Notes: a model not told the origin generated them from the letters alone. A stretch of 64,000 nucleotides of DNA from Megasphaera micronuciformis F0359 (GCF_000165735.1 NZ_GL538184.1:1-64000); one strand, 5' to 3'; counted from the stretch's first letter, positions 1 through 8,248 are shown. Program-made: numbers and translations.

Positions 1-53
1 TTTCTTTGTCACATATGTCCTGTTCTCTTACACTGATATGAATTTGTCAAGTA

Positions 54-1310
54 TTATTTTTCAACTTTCGCAAGCGTATATTTCTTTTTACCCTTGCGAA
101 CAATAATATACGAACCTTCCGAATTTTTGTGAGGTCGAACGATTTCTTCCAAATCGGTTACCTTGATGCCGTTAATCGTAATGGCACCGTTTTGAACGTC
201 TTCTCGAGCTTGGCGCTTGGACGGGCAAATTTTCGTGTCGACCAGCCAATCGACGACGGCCTTTTCTTCAGGTCCTACCGTTACGGTAGGCATCTTGCCG
301 AAAGCTTGTTCCAATTCACGTTTCGTCAAGTCGGCAATACTGCCTCGATACAAGGCTTCCGTAATATTTTCCGCTTCCTTCAAAGCTTCTGTTCCATGTA
401 CGAATATCGTTACCTCTTCAGCCAGACGACGCTGTGCCAGTCTCTTTTCGGGTGCTTCTTGTACGGTTTTTTCCAGTTCTTCAATTTCTTCTTCTCCTAA
501 GAAGGTGAAGTATTTCAAATACCGCACGACGTCCGCATCATCCTGGTTGAGCCAGAATTGGTAGAACTCGAAGGGTGACGTTTTTTCCGGATCGAGCCAA
601 ATAGCTCCCCCTGCCGTCTTACCGAATTTCGTGCCGTCCGACTTCAACATAAGCGGAATGGTCAACCCGTATGCTTCCTGTTCCGACCCTTCCAGTTTAT
701 GAATCATGTCGATACCGGCCGTAATATTTCCCCACTGATCGGCACCGCCGATTTGTATCTGCACATCCCGTTCTTTTAAGAGATGATGGAAGTCTACAGA
801 CTGTAAAATCTGGTAAGAAAATTCCGTAAAGGAAATCCCCGCTTCCAAGCGACTGGCCACCACATCCTTAGCCAACATAACATTGACGCTGAACAATTTG
901 CCGTAATCGCGCAAGAAGCCGAGAAGATCCAGCTTAGAGAGCCAATCATAGTTGTTGACAATGGTAATATTGGAGTCTTCTCCGAAAAGATGCACGAACT
1001 GTGTTTTTAATTTCTTCGCATTTTCACCGATTTGTTCAACCGTTTGTAACTGTCTTTCCGTTTTTCGTCCGCTGGGATCACCGATAACACCCGTACCGCC
1101 GCCGATAAGGATATACGGATGATGGCCAGCCAGTTGAAATCGTTTTAACATCATAAAAGGAATCAAATGTCCGATATGCATGCTGTCACCCGTCGGGTCA
1201 ACGCCGCAATACAAGGAGACGCTCTTTTCTTGCGTCAACTTGCGTAATCCCGCTTCGTCGGTCATTTGATTAACCGCGCCGCGCCAAGATAATTCATCAA
1301 TAATATTCAT
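54..1310 (-). CDS. tyrS: Tyrosyl-tRNA synthetase
   Basis: Charges tRNA-Tyr with tyrosine in the cytoplasm. The class I catalytic domain carries the HIGH signature at residues 45-48 and a KFGKT version of the KMSKS loop after the TyrRS-type segment QIGGADQWGNI. The C-terminus holds an S4-like RNA-binding domain (SKRQAREDVQNGAITING). At 418 aa it has the usual bacterial length. I start it at the ATG at 1308-1310, which has an AAAGGAG ribosome site; an upstream extension to 1397 is open but has no such site and adds residues absent from the family. No T-box lies in the short leader. It is separated from the upstream ECF genes by a terminator. Confidence 0.97.
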   Translation of the reverse strand: MNIIDELSWRGAVNQMTDEAGLRKLTQEKSVSLYCGVDPTGDSMHIGHLIPFMMLKRFQLAGHHPYILIGGGTGVIGDPSGRKTERQLQTVEQIGENAKKLKTQFVHLFGEDSNITIVNNYDWLSKLDLLGFLRDYGKLFSVNVMLAKDVVASRLEAGISFTEFSYQILQSVDFHHLLKERDVQIQIGGADQWGNITAGIDMIHKLEGSEQEAYGLTIPLMLKSDGTKFGKTAGGAIWLDPEKTSPFEFYQFWLNQDDADVVRYLKYFTFLGEEEIEELEKTVQEAPEKRLAQRRLAEEVTIFVHGTEALKEAENITEALYRGSIADLTKRELEQAFGKMPTVTVGPEEKAVVDWLVDTKICPSKRQAREDVQNGAITINGIKVTDLEEIVRPHKNSEGSYIIVRKGKKKYTLAKVEK

Positions 1311-1393
1311 GGCTCTCGCTCCTTTATATAATATGGATTTATTATAGCAGTAACCCTTGCGATTCTCAACGTATTTTACTTGGCTTCTTCGTT

Positions 1394-1424
1394 GCAAAAA
1401 AGAAAGCGACTCCTACGAGTCGCT
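1394..1424 (-). terminator. Rho-independent terminator of the ECF operon
   Basis: On the minus strand an 8-bp perfect stem (AGCGACTC/GAGTCGCT, 4-nt loop) is followed by a T-rich run. It starts 7 bases after the stop codon of the S-A fusion gene and separates that operon from tyrS. Confidence 0.85.
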
Positions 1425-1430
1425 TCTCAT

Positions 1431-2900
1431 TTATGAAAATCGTGTTAAATCAGCAATAGCCGACTTGGCCGATAACCAGGTATGCGGCGGATTGAAGCCG
1501 GCTTTTTCAAGTTCCAATTGGCAGGCGAATACGGCAGGAACAGCACTCTTACATACATCTTGCTCATACATGTACTTTAACCCCGTTTTTAATTCCCCGT
1601 CACATAAGACCTTGCCCTTTTCCATCAAGACCAGGCGTGTCGCATAGGGAACGACAGCTTCAAGCGAATGCTCGATAACAATAATCGTATGACCGTGGGC
1701 ACGGTTCAATTCATGAACTAGTTCATAGAATTCATGGGTGCCTTCCGGGTCAAGGGCCGATGTCGGCTCATCGAAGACCAAAATTTCCGGATTGGTTGCC
1801 AAGACACCGGCAATGACCAAGCGCTGCCGCTGCCCGCCCGAAAGGTCCGACAAACGACGTTCACGAAATTCCGCGAGGCCTACTTTTTCCAATGCTTCAT
1901 CAACAGCCACGGCAATCTCTTCAGCACCCATCCCCATATTTTCCAGAGAAAAGGCGATTTCTTCTTCAACCGTCATAGCAACAAGCTGGCTGTCGTAATC
2001 ATCCAACATAGTACCCACATGCTTGGACAAGTCGGCAATAGTCGACTGCGTTACAGCTTTTCCTTTAACGTAGACCATCCCCTTCATGACACCGCCGAAG
2101 TAGTGCGGAATCGCACCGCTCATAGCCATGCACAAAGAACTTTTGCCGCTGCCGCTTTCCCCCGTAACAACCAGAAAATCACCTTTATGTACCTGTAAGT
2201 TTACATCATCCAAAACGGGATTTTTCTTTCCGTTGTACGTATAAGAAAGATGTTCCATGGAGATCAGTGCGTCCGAAGAGGGAATCAATTCATAGTCCGA
2301 ATGGTCGGAAATATGCTCTTCCTCATCTTGCGAATCAATGAAACCTCGCGACGACAACAGGCGGTGAGCCGGAAAATACATAAGCGGTGTAATCACACCG
2401 TTAAGCAAACCGATGATGGCGACTAAGGGAAGCATCCCTTTGAGATATACTTCTAAGGGCAAGTTCATGACGAACTTTAAAATCGTTACAAACGCTCCAC
2501 CGCTCATGCACGTAGCCAAAAAACCGCTGAGCAAAGGCAAGAGAGAATATCGGCCGAAACGTAAGGATGCAAAATTTTTGACCATAAAAGCACAAGTCAA
2601 GGCCCCCAACGGTTCACTGACCAGGTTCCCGTAAGGAAATCCCGATTTTGAGGTCAAAACATTGATCAGTGCCGCCACCAAGCCGATACCCAAAGCCTGT
2701 CGATATGACGGTTTGGTAAGGCAGATAGCCACACAGTAGGTAGCGATAGTCCAGTTGGGAGTAACTCCCGCCACGCTGGGAGATACGAGGTGAAGAATAG
2801 TCCCTATGGCCAATAACAAAGTAGATACGGTTATCCAGCGGAATTGTCCGCCTTGGCGATGGTGAAATTCCAATTCGCCTATATTTTCGATTGTTTTCAC
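1431..2900 (-). CDS. ECF transporter S component fused to an ATPase domain (probable tryptophan importer)
   Basis: Residues ~20-190 form a hydrophobic multi-helix domain resembling TrpP-type S components (motifs such as ILHLVSP and FPYGNLVSEP). An acidic linker (DSQDEEEH region) leads into an ABC ATPase domain at ~210-440 with Walker A GESGSGKSS, signature LSGGQRQR, Walker B ILVFDEPTSALD and a switch histidine in VIEHS. The start is a GTG with GGAGG 7 bases upstream. It is the last of three genes (ecfA, ecfT, this one) under a T-box with a UGG specifier, which supports tryptophan as substrate. Normally S and A subunits are separate proteins; here they form one 489-aa chain with no frame break. 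A homologue search of residues 1-190 would settle the substrate. Confidence 0.85.
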   Translation of the reverse strand: MKTIENIGELEFHHRQGGQFRWITVSTLLLAIGTILHLVSPSVAGVTPNWTIATYCVAICLTKPSYRQALGIGLVAALINVLTSKSGFPYGNLVSEPLGALTCAFMVKNFASLRFGRYSLLPLLSGFLATCMSGGAFVTILKFVMNLPLEVYLKGMLPLVAIIGLLNGVITPLMYFPAHRLLSSRGFIDSQDEEEHISDHSDYELIPSSDALISMEHLSYTYNGKKNPVLDDVNLQVHKGDFLVVTGESGSGKSSLCMAMSGAIPHYFGGVMKGMVYVKGKAVTQSTIADLSKHVGTMLDDYDSQLVAMTVEEEIAFSLENMGMGAEEIAVAVDEALEKVGLAEFRERRLSDLSGGQRQRLVIAGVLATNPEILVFDEPTSALDPEGTHEFYELVHELNRAHGHTIIVIEHSLEAVVPYATRLVLMEKGKVLCDGELKTGLKYMYEQDVCKSAVPAVFACQLELEKAGFNPPHTWLSAKSAIADLTRFS

Positions 2901-2913
2901 GACAATTCCTCCT

Positions 2914-3621
2914 TTATCCGACTACGTTCATCAATAAGGTGTAATCGGTCATGCGACCGTATACAACTAAAATACTTACCATAAGCATTAAAACAACTAT
3001 TATATAGTCTGCCGTTCGAAGCGTTACGTTGGCAATAAAACTGTGTTCATTACTGCCGAAAGCTCTCAATTCAAGACTCAAAGCCATTGTTTCGGAACGA
3101 CCCAAAGATTTAAGAATAAGCGGTTGAACGACGGTCATATAGTTTTTAAGCCGTTTTACAATATTCCCCGAAACGGAAAGACCGCGACAAGATTGAGCCT
3201 CGCGTACAGACTTACTTTCAGCAATGAAGTCGGGCACAAACCGCAAGGCGGCAGTGAACATAAAGGCATATTCATAAGGTATATGCACCTGTTTTACTAA
3301 GGCAGCCGTTAAGTCCTGAAGACGGGTCGTTGTTAATAAAATGATGAAAACCGTCGTCATGGACAACATGCGAAATCCCGTTACATACGCCGATTCAAGC
3401 GAACCGCCGCCAAGGAGTTGAACCAATCCTAAAAAGACGGCAAACACACACAGGCTCAGTAACCCCTTCAAATTTCTCTTAAACTCTCCGCACGTTGCCA
3501 GCAGAACGACTTCTACAATCACCAGTCCTATAAGAGGAGCCGGTGTATTAAATACGAGAGCCCAAAAGGAAAAGGCGACCGTTCCTATAAGTTTTGTCAA
3601 AGGTACTAATCGATTTAACAT
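2914..3621 (-). CDS. ecfT: ECF transporter transmembrane (T) component
   Basis: A 235-aa integral membrane protein of the CbiQ/EcfT family that couples ATP hydrolysis by the A subunits to the S component. It has N-terminal helices, then a cytoplasmic coupling region with the typical Ala-Arg-Gly motifs, seen here as EAQSCRGLSV and LELRAFGS, and a C-terminal helix. It overlaps the 3' end of the upstream ATPase gene by 7 bases and precedes the S-A fusion gene by 13 bases, so the three genes form one transcription unit. A single T component with one free and one fused ATPase gives the expected T-A-A'-S stoichiometry. Confidence 0.9.
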   Translation of the reverse strand: MLNRLVPLTKLIGTVAFSFWALVFNTPAPLIGLVIVEVVLLATCGEFKRNLKGLLSLCVFAVFLGLVQLLGGGSLESAYVTGFRMLSMTTVFIILLTTTRLQDLTAALVKQVHIPYEYAFMFTAALRFVPDFIAESKSVREAQSCRGLSVSGNIVKRLKNYMTVVQPLILKSLGRSETMALSLELRAFGSNEHSFIANVTLRTADYIIVVLMLMVSILVVYGRMTDYTLLMNVVG

Positions 3622-4433
3622 GTCCGTGCTCCTTTCACGCGTGCCAACAAGGCTTCTCTGAAAGCCTCCATGGTCGGGCAGTAAGGCAATCCCGGTACGG
3701 CCATCGCCATTTCCACCGAATCGGGACGACTAAGCCCCAACTCATACAAGTCATCTCTTCGAGTAAAGAGTTCTTCCGGCGTACCGTCAAAGGCTTTCGT
3801 ACGGTTACCGATAATAATGACACGTTTGCAATATTCAGCCAAAAGTTCCATATCATGAGTGATTAATAAAACGGTAATTCCCTGACGGTTCAAGTCCGAC
3901 AGAAGCTCCATGAGTCGGCGCTTTTCTTTGTTATCCTGACCGCTTGTAGGCTCATCCAAAATAATATACTGCGTGTTCATGGCCAAGGCTGATGCAATGG
4001 CCACTCTCTGTTTTTCACTGCGGTTCAGGTTAGGCGGATATTCCGCTGCTTTTTCCGTAAGACCCGTTTCGGCTAAAGCCTTTACGACAGCCGCTTCCAC
4101 TTCATCTTTGCTACGCCCCGCCTGTTCCGGTCCGTAAGCCACTTCTTCCGCTACGGTAGGCCGAAACATTTGTCGCTCAGGCCTTTGAAATACATACCCG
4201 ATATAGCGGCTTCTTTCTGACGGTTCCGTTGCGGTTACGTCACGGTCATCTATCAAGATCTGCCCTTTAGAAGGCTTTTCCAAGCCCATCATCAAACGCG
4301 TTACCGTCGTTTTACCGCAACCGTTCCGACCGCCTAAGCCGATGAACTCCCCTTCGCGTATTATTAAATTCATATTCTCCAACACGGGAACACCGTTTCC
4401 GTATGCAAATCCCACATCTTTCAATTCCAGCAT
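3615..4433 (-). CDS. ECF transporter ATPase (A) subunit with degenerate signature motif
   Basis: Cytoplasmic ABC ATPase of 272 aa. Walker A is GRNGCGKTT, the Q-loop lies in GYVFQRPERQMF, Walker B is YIILDEPTSGQD and the switch His is in LITHD. The signature, usually LSGGQ, reads LNRSEKQR, so one composite ATP site of the heterodimer is probably impaired while the fused partner keeps LSGGQ. The ATG at 4431-4433 has a GGAGGG site. An ATG 11 codons upstream lies inside the T-box terminator hairpin and is rejected as the start. First gene of the T-box operon. Confidence 0.9.
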   Translation of the reverse strand: MLELKDVGFAYGNGVPVLENMNLIIREGEFIGLGGRNGCGKTTVTRLMMGLEKPSKGQILIDDRDVTATEPSERSRYIGYVFQRPERQMFRPTVAEEVAYGPEQAGRSKDEVEAAVVKALAETGLTEKAAEYPPNLNRSEKQRVAIASALAMNTQYIILDEPTSGQDNKEKRRLMELLSDLNRQGITVLLITHDMELLAEYCKRVIIIGNRTKAFDGTPEELFTRRDDLYELGLSRPDSVEMAMAVPGLPYCPTMEAFREALLARVKGARTC

Positions 4434-4451
4434 CTTTTTCCCTCCAAACAA

Positions 4452-4726
4452 CAAAAAACCTTCCATCCCTTATAAAGGGACGAAAGGTTACATATTCTTC
4501 CGCGGTACCACCCAAATTGGCATTGCGCCCGACTCATCATGTACAGCTTATGCGATACACGTTTCTTTATTAACGGTGGAAATACACCGGCACTCCCTAC
4601 TGGTTTCCGTTCAGGGCGCATCTCCCGAATCCATTCCGTTTGTCGACACGTACCGGGCTCTCACCGCCGCCGGCTCTCTGAAACTGTCAGCTCAAACGTA
4701 CTCGTTTCGTTCATAGACTCTTTAAT
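4452..4726 (-). promoter_or_regulatory. T-box riboswitch, tryptophan specifier (UGG)
   Basis: The minus strand carries the conserved T-box sequence TGGGTGGTACCGCG (4501-4514), a long stem I with an AGTA loop-E side, and a specifier loop reading GGAA-TGG-A with the codon at 4631-4633. A terminator (stem about 4457-4489, then a T run) lies between the T-box and the ecfA ribosome site. Uncharged tRNA-Trp should stabilise the antiterminator and switch on the ECF importer. The T-box assignment is firm; the specifier was placed by eye. Confidence 0.92.
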
Positions 4727-4737
4727 ATATGATAAGT

Positions 4738-4766
4738 AATATACAGGCTTTTTTCTCAAAAGTCAA
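4738..4766 (-). promoter_or_regulatory. Sigma-A type promoter of the T-box/ECF operon
   Basis: TTGACT (-35, 4761-4766) and TATATT (-10, 4738-4743) are separated by 17 bp, just upstream of the T-box stem I and just downstream of the SMR gene stop codon. Confidence 0.75.
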
Positions 4767-4771
4767 CTATT

Positions 4772-5101
4772 TTAATGGCCCGTATTTCCCAATAAATTTA
4801 AAACAAGCACTCCTGCAAGGATCAATATAATACCTATAATATTATATACATTCATCGTCTCCCCGAAAACGTTGACGGCAATAATGGCCGTTGCTACCAA
4901 ACCAACACCCGACCAAGTCGCATAGGTTACATTTAACGGCAACGTATTCATAATAGTTGCCAAAACATAAAAAGCAATACCGTAGCAAATAAAGACGCCT
5001 ACTGTAGGAAAAAGTCGTGAATATCCGTCGGACATCTTCATGAAAGAGGTACCCAAAAGTTCAAAGACAATAGAAATACCGAGCAGAAGATAACTTTGCA
5101 T
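4772..5101 (-). CDS. Small multidrug resistance (SMR) family efflux protein
   Basis: A 109-aa protein with four membrane helices and close resemblance to EmrE-type proton-coupled exporters of cationic compounds. The membrane glutamate that binds substrate and protons lies in SIVFELLGTSFMK. The family motif around the third helix is present as YATWSGVGLVATA, and the C-terminus carries the GVLVLNLL helix. It follows rhaD by 5 bases on the same strand and is probably co-transcribed with it; no functional link is evident. A guanidinium or polyamine exporter of the same family is also possible. Confidence 0.9.
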   Translation of the reverse strand: MQSYLLLGISIVFELLGTSFMKMSDGYSRLFPTVGVFICYGIAFYVLATIMNTLPLNVTYATWSGVGLVATAIIAVNVFGETMNVYNIIGIILILAGVLVLNLLGNTGH

Positions 5102-5106
5102 ACCGC

Positions 5107-5934
5107 TTATCCTTTCGCATTCAATGCCGCTTCATTCAATTTCAACCCGCACGCTTTTTCCAAAGCCCGTAAATTATCCGTCGAAACGCCCTGACGTTTT
5201 CCACCCATGGCGGCAACGGTACAACAAATTTGTGCCGATTTTTCCAAAACTTCCATGAGGCCGAAGGTATCGTCGAAATCGTCACCGCACGTAAAGGTAC
5301 CGTGCTGAGCCCAGACGACGGCCCGATAGTTTTTCATCTTTTCCAAGGTCGCTTCTGCGGCTTCCCGGCTGCCGGGCAATACCCAGGGAACAATACCGAT
5401 TCCTTCCGGAAAAACGATAGGATTTTCTATATCCGCTTCCCATAAATGGCGCGTAAACACGGCATCATCCAAGGGGATCGTAAAGGTACTGGCAATTAAA
5501 TAAGGCGGATGGGCATGATAAATGACCCTATTCTTTTCTTCATCCGCCGTCTTTTTCAAGGCGCTTACAGCCAAATGAGTGGGCAACTCGCTCGTCGGTC
5601 TCCCCTGTCCTTCCAACCCCCAGACAATACGATAGGCAGCCCCGTCTGTCGATATTTCAATAATCCCTGCACAGCGACGCGGCTCTTTTACAACGTGTCG
5701 CATCCACTTGCCGCTTCCCGTGACGAGGTAATATTCGCCACCCACATGCGGTTCCGCTTTCACCAAGGCTTGCCAAGGCTCCGTTTTATGAAATAAGGCC
5801 TCACAGGCTTTCACTTCTTTCGTCGTCAACCGGTACGTAAGGTTACCGCCGTTACGCTCGTGCCAACCGCGTCGATCCGCCGCTTCGGCAAGATCTGAAA
5901 AATCTCTGAAAAAGGGCATTTCTTCTATATACAT
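5107..5934 (-). CDS. rhaD: Rhamnulose-1-phosphate aldolase
   Basis: Class II (zinc) aldolase that splits L-rhamnulose 1-phosphate into dihydroxyacetone phosphate and L-lactaldehyde. At 275 aa it matches E. coli RhaD in length and along the whole chain: GWHERNGGNL near the start, YLVTGSGKWMR, SDGAAYRIVWG-like segment, PTSELPTHL, the zinc histidine pair in IYHAHPP and a later WAQHGTF. A strong AGGAGG site precedes the ATG. No rhaA, rhaB or rhamnose transporter lies nearby, so it may serve another deoxysugar phosphate or salvage route. The class II family also includes fuculose-phosphate aldolase and MtnB, but those are shorter and match less well. Confidence 0.9.
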   Translation of the reverse strand: MYIEEMPFFRDFSDLAEAADRRGWHERNGGNLTYRLTTKEVKACEALFHKTEPWQALVKAEPHVGGEYYLVTGSGKWMRHVVKEPRRCAGIIEISTDGAAYRIVWGLEGQGRPTSELPTHLAVSALKKTADEEKNRVIYHAHPPYLIASTFTIPLDDAVFTRHLWEADIENPIVFPEGIGIVPWVLPGSREAAEATLEKMKNYRAVVWAQHGTFTCGDDFDDTFGLMEVLEKSAQICCTVAAMGGKRQGVSTDNLRALEKACGLKLNEAALNAKG

Positions 5935-5998
5935 CCGTCTGTCCTCCTGTTCTATCCGTAGGATACCATAACCCGGAAAGTTTCGTCCATAATCCCTC

Positions 5999-6028
5999 TT
6001 GACAAGAAGTATACCTTTCCGATAGACT
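5999..6028 (+). promoter_or_regulatory. Promoter of metQ
   Basis: TTGACA (5999-6004) and TAGACT (6023-6028) with an 18-bp spacer, placed about 30 bases before the SAM riboswitch P1 stem. Confidence 0.65.
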
Positions 6029-6053
6029 ATGGAACAAGATAATTTTATATGTG

Positions 6054-6184
6054 CTTATCCAGAGTGGCGGAGGGACTGGCCCGATGAAACCCGGCAACCG
6101 TTAACACGGTGCTAATTCCTGCGGATATTTTCCGAGAGATAAGGGACGACAATTTCCCCCTTTCCTCACGGAAAGGGGATTTTT
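6054..6184 (+). promoter_or_regulatory. SAM-I riboswitch (S-box) with terminator
   Basis: The aptamer (6054-6143) shows the conserved order: CTTATC opening P1, AGAGTGGCGGAGGGA, GATGAAACCCGGCAACC, and closing GATAAG. A terminator hairpin CCCCTTTCC/GGAAAGGGG with a T run ends at 6184. Binding of S-adenosylmethionine should terminate transcription before metQ. Confidence 0.96.
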
Positions 6185-6219
6185 ACAGGTAAGCACCCAT
6201 TTATGAAGGAGGATATGTT

Positions 6220-7053
6220 ATGTATTCATTAAAAAAACTTTCCGTTCTTGCCGCAGTAACCTTAGTAGCGGCGGCAGCCTTCGTGTCCGGTTGTGGCAGT
6301 AATGCACCTGCAGGCGGCACGGAGACAACTAAAAACACGGTGGTTACCGTAGCGGCTACACCCGTTCCTCACAGTGAGATTCTCAACGAAATCAAGCCCT
6401 TATTAGCCAAAGAAGGTATTGATTTAAAAATCATCGAATTTACGGACTATGTAAAGCCGAACCTGGCCTTGGCCGATAAGGAAGTAGACGCAACCTTCCA
6501 TCAGCATCTGCCCTTCTTGGAAAAATTCAATGCCGAACACAATACAAACCTCGTTTCCGCCGGCAATGTACACATTGAACCTATGGGCGTGTATTCACAT
6601 AAAATAAAAGCTTTAAGCGATCTCCCCCTTAAGGCTAAGGTGGCTATTCCCAACGATCCCTCTAACGGCGGACGCGCTCTTTTAATTTTACAGGCTGCCG
6701 GACTCATTAAATTGAAAGACGGAGGCACCGTTTCCAGTACGGTTCAGGATATTACGGACAACCCGAAACAATTACAGTTCAGTGAGCTGGATGCGGCTCA
6801 GGTACCTCGTGCCATCGACGATGTAGATATTGCTGTAATCAACACGAACTTCGCCCTCGAAGCGGGGCTCAATCCTTTGAAGGATTCTCTTTTCCTGGAA
6901 GCTAAGGATTCCCCGTATGCCAACATCCTTGCCATCCGTGCAGGCGACGAATCTCGTCCGGAAATTCAAAAGCTTTTGAAGGCCCTCCAATCACCTGAAG
7001 TAAAGAAATTCATTGAAGACAAATACAAGGGTGCTATTTTACCCAGTTTCTAA
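6220..7053 (+). CDS. metQ: Methionine-binding lipoprotein (MetQ/NlpA family)
   Basis: Substrate-binding lipoprotein for methionine ABC uptake. The N-terminus has a signal peptide ending in a lipobox (FVSGC, Cys at about residue 25). The mature part begins with VVTVAATPVPHSEIL and contains TDYVKPNLALADKEVDATFHQ and the NDPSNGGRAL segment typical of MetQ/NlpA. Length 277 aa is normal. The SAM-I riboswitch ahead of it supports methionine control. The permease and ATPase genes (metI, metN) are not adjacent: the gene is bounded by its own riboswitch and a terminator, so it works with a transporter encoded elsewhere. Confidence 0.95.
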   Translation: MYSLKKLSVLAAVTLVAAAAFVSGCGSNAPAGGTETTKNTVVTVAATPVPHSEILNEIKPLLAKEGIDLKIIEFTDYVKPNLALADKEVDATFHQHLPFLEKFNAEHNTNLVSAGNVHIEPMGVYSHKIKALSDLPLKAKVAIPNDPSNGGRALLILQAAGLIKLKDGGTVSSTVQDITDNPKQLQFSELDAAQVPRAIDDVDIAVINTNFALEAGLNPLKDSLFLEAKDSPYANILAIRAGDESRPEIQKLLKALQSPEVKKFIEDKYKGAILPSF

Positions 7054-7063
7054 CAGGCACACA

Positions 7064-7101
7064 AAAAACGGTGCAACTCGACAATGAGTTGCACCGTTTT
7101 T
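7064..7101. terminator. Bidirectional terminator between metQ and the iron operon
   Basis: A 16-bp perfect stem (AAAAACGGTGCAACTC and its complement, 6-nt loop) has T runs on both strands. It ends metQ on the plus strand and the FMN-binding lipoprotein gene on the minus strand. Confidence 0.92.
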
Positions 7102-7104
7102 ATA

Positions 7105-7581
7105 TTACTGATTGGCTTGTTCCAGGTCTTTCTTTACAGCTTCTACGAACTGATCGTAGTTAATGGTAGCTCCTGAAATGGCGTCAACCTGACCAAGTTT
7201 TTGCTTCTGCAGCAATTGATCCGCATACTTTCGTTGCGATTCATAAGCAACCTTCGCTTTCTTCGCATTTGTAGGATCCTTATCATTACCGTAGTTTTCG
7301 TCCTTCACAGTCGTACCGTCCTTATCAATACCCTTGTATTCGACGGCCGTAATCTTATGGTCCTTAATAGTAAGAGTAATGACCGCCTTACCGTGTACCT
7401 TATCGACGGAACTTTCCGCTGTATACGTACCGTCTTTGGTCTTTGACAAATCGCAGCATGATGCGTTTTGCGACTTGTTATTTTCCGCCGGCTGTTGAGC
7501 CTCTTCACTACCGCAACCTGTCAGAAGCTGCGTTGCCGCATAGGCGGCACAAAGAAAGATGGCATATTTTTTTACACTCAT
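7105..7581 (-). CDS. FMN-binding domain lipoprotein of the ferrous-iron operon
   Basis: A 158-aa exported lipoprotein: hydrophobic N-terminus ending LLTGC, then an FMN_bind domain at ~45-155. The motif DAISGATIN holds the SGAT threonine that ApbE-type transferases modify with FMN in this family, so covalent flavinylation is expected. The start is the ATG at 7579-7581 with AAGGAG. It is the last gene of the ten-gene operon, where Campylobacter has thioredoxin-like genes Cj1664/Cj1665. I infer it supplies or takes electrons at the membrane face of the iron-uptake machinery. Confidence 0.85.
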   Translation of the reverse strand: MSVKKYAIFLCAAYAATQLLTGCGSEEAQQPAENNKSQNASCCDLSKTKDGTYTAESSVDKVHGKAVITLTIKDHKITAVEYKGIDKDGTTVKDENYGNDKDPTNAKKAKVAYESQRKYADQLLQKQKLGQVDAISGATINYDQFVEAVKKDLEQANQ

Positions 7582-7591
7582 TGACTTCTCC

Positions 7592-8248
7592 TTATTCTTT
7601 CGTAACCATATGGCCGTGTTCAATAACAACACAGCGTTGAGCCTGAGCGCCTACATCTGCCGAGTGGGTTACCGTAATAATCGTATGGCCTTCGTCATGC
7701 AATTCACGGAAAATCTTCATGACCAAATTCTGATTGGCTTCATCCAAGTTCCCTGTCGGTTCATCGGCCAAAAGGATGACAGGATAATTAATCAAAGCGC
7801 GGGCAATGCATACACGTTGCTGTTCACCGCCGGATAACTGGCTGGGTAGATGGTTGGCCCGATCCTGCAGACCCACGCGTTCCATCATGGCCATAGCTTC
7901 ATCCCGGTCCGGCATGGAATGGTAATACTGTGCGACCATAACATTTTCTACAGCTGTTAAATAAGGTATTAAGTGGAATTGCTGGAATACCATACCGATT
8001 TTGCTACGTCGCATTTCCGTAAGCTGTGCATCGGAAATATTGTGCAAATCGATTCCGTCAAGGATAACGGAACCGCTTGTCGCATGGTCCATGCAACCGA
8101 TGATATTCATCAACGTTGTTTTACCGGATCCGGACGGCCCCATAATGGCGACCCATTCGCCCTTTTCAACGGACATATTAATATGTTGTAATGCCATGAC
8201 CTTACCGTTGTAGGCCATGGACACATCTTTTAATTCCAATAAACTCAT
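7592..8248 (-). CDS. ABC transporter ATPase, MacB/LolD type (Cj1663-like)
   Basis: A 218-aa ATPase with Walker [11 protein letters not shown]-loop FQQFHLIP, signature LSGGEQQR, Walker [12 protein letters not shown] and switch His in TVTHS. The LTAVENV and EPTGNLD features are typical of the MacB/LolD/FtsE branch that pairs with FtsX-like permeases. The two such permeases are encoded directly upstream (12 bp to the nearest). Gene order matches the Campylobacter P19-associated ABC system, which acts in acid-dependent iron acquisition rather than as a classical importer. Confidence 0.9.
   Translation of the reverse strand: MSLLELKDVSMAYNGKVMALQHINMSVEKGEWVAIMGPSGSGKTTLMNIIGCMDHATSGSVILDGIDLHNISDAQLTEMRRSKIGMVFQQFHLIPYLTAVENVMVAQYYHSMPDRDEAMAMMERVGLQDRANHLPSQLSGGEQQRVCIARALINYPVILLADEPTGNLDEANQNLVMKIFRELHDEGHTIITVTHSADVGAQAQRCVVIEHGHMVTKE

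Noticed and set aside
1431-2900. Possibility that the ECF S-ATPase fusion is a sequencing frameshift joining two genes
   Set aside because: The frame is continuous through a natural acidic linker, with no ribosome site or start codon context at the domain junction and no sign of overlapping frames.
4434-4466. Upstream ATG for the ECF ATPase gene
   Set aside because: It lies inside the T-box terminator hairpin and has no ribosome site; the ATG at 4431-4433 has GGAGGG.
5107-5934. MtnB (methylthioribulose-phosphate dehydratase) because of the nearby SAM riboswitch
   Set aside because: Length and motifs match RhaD along the chain, and the riboswitch lies on the opposite strand and controls metQ.
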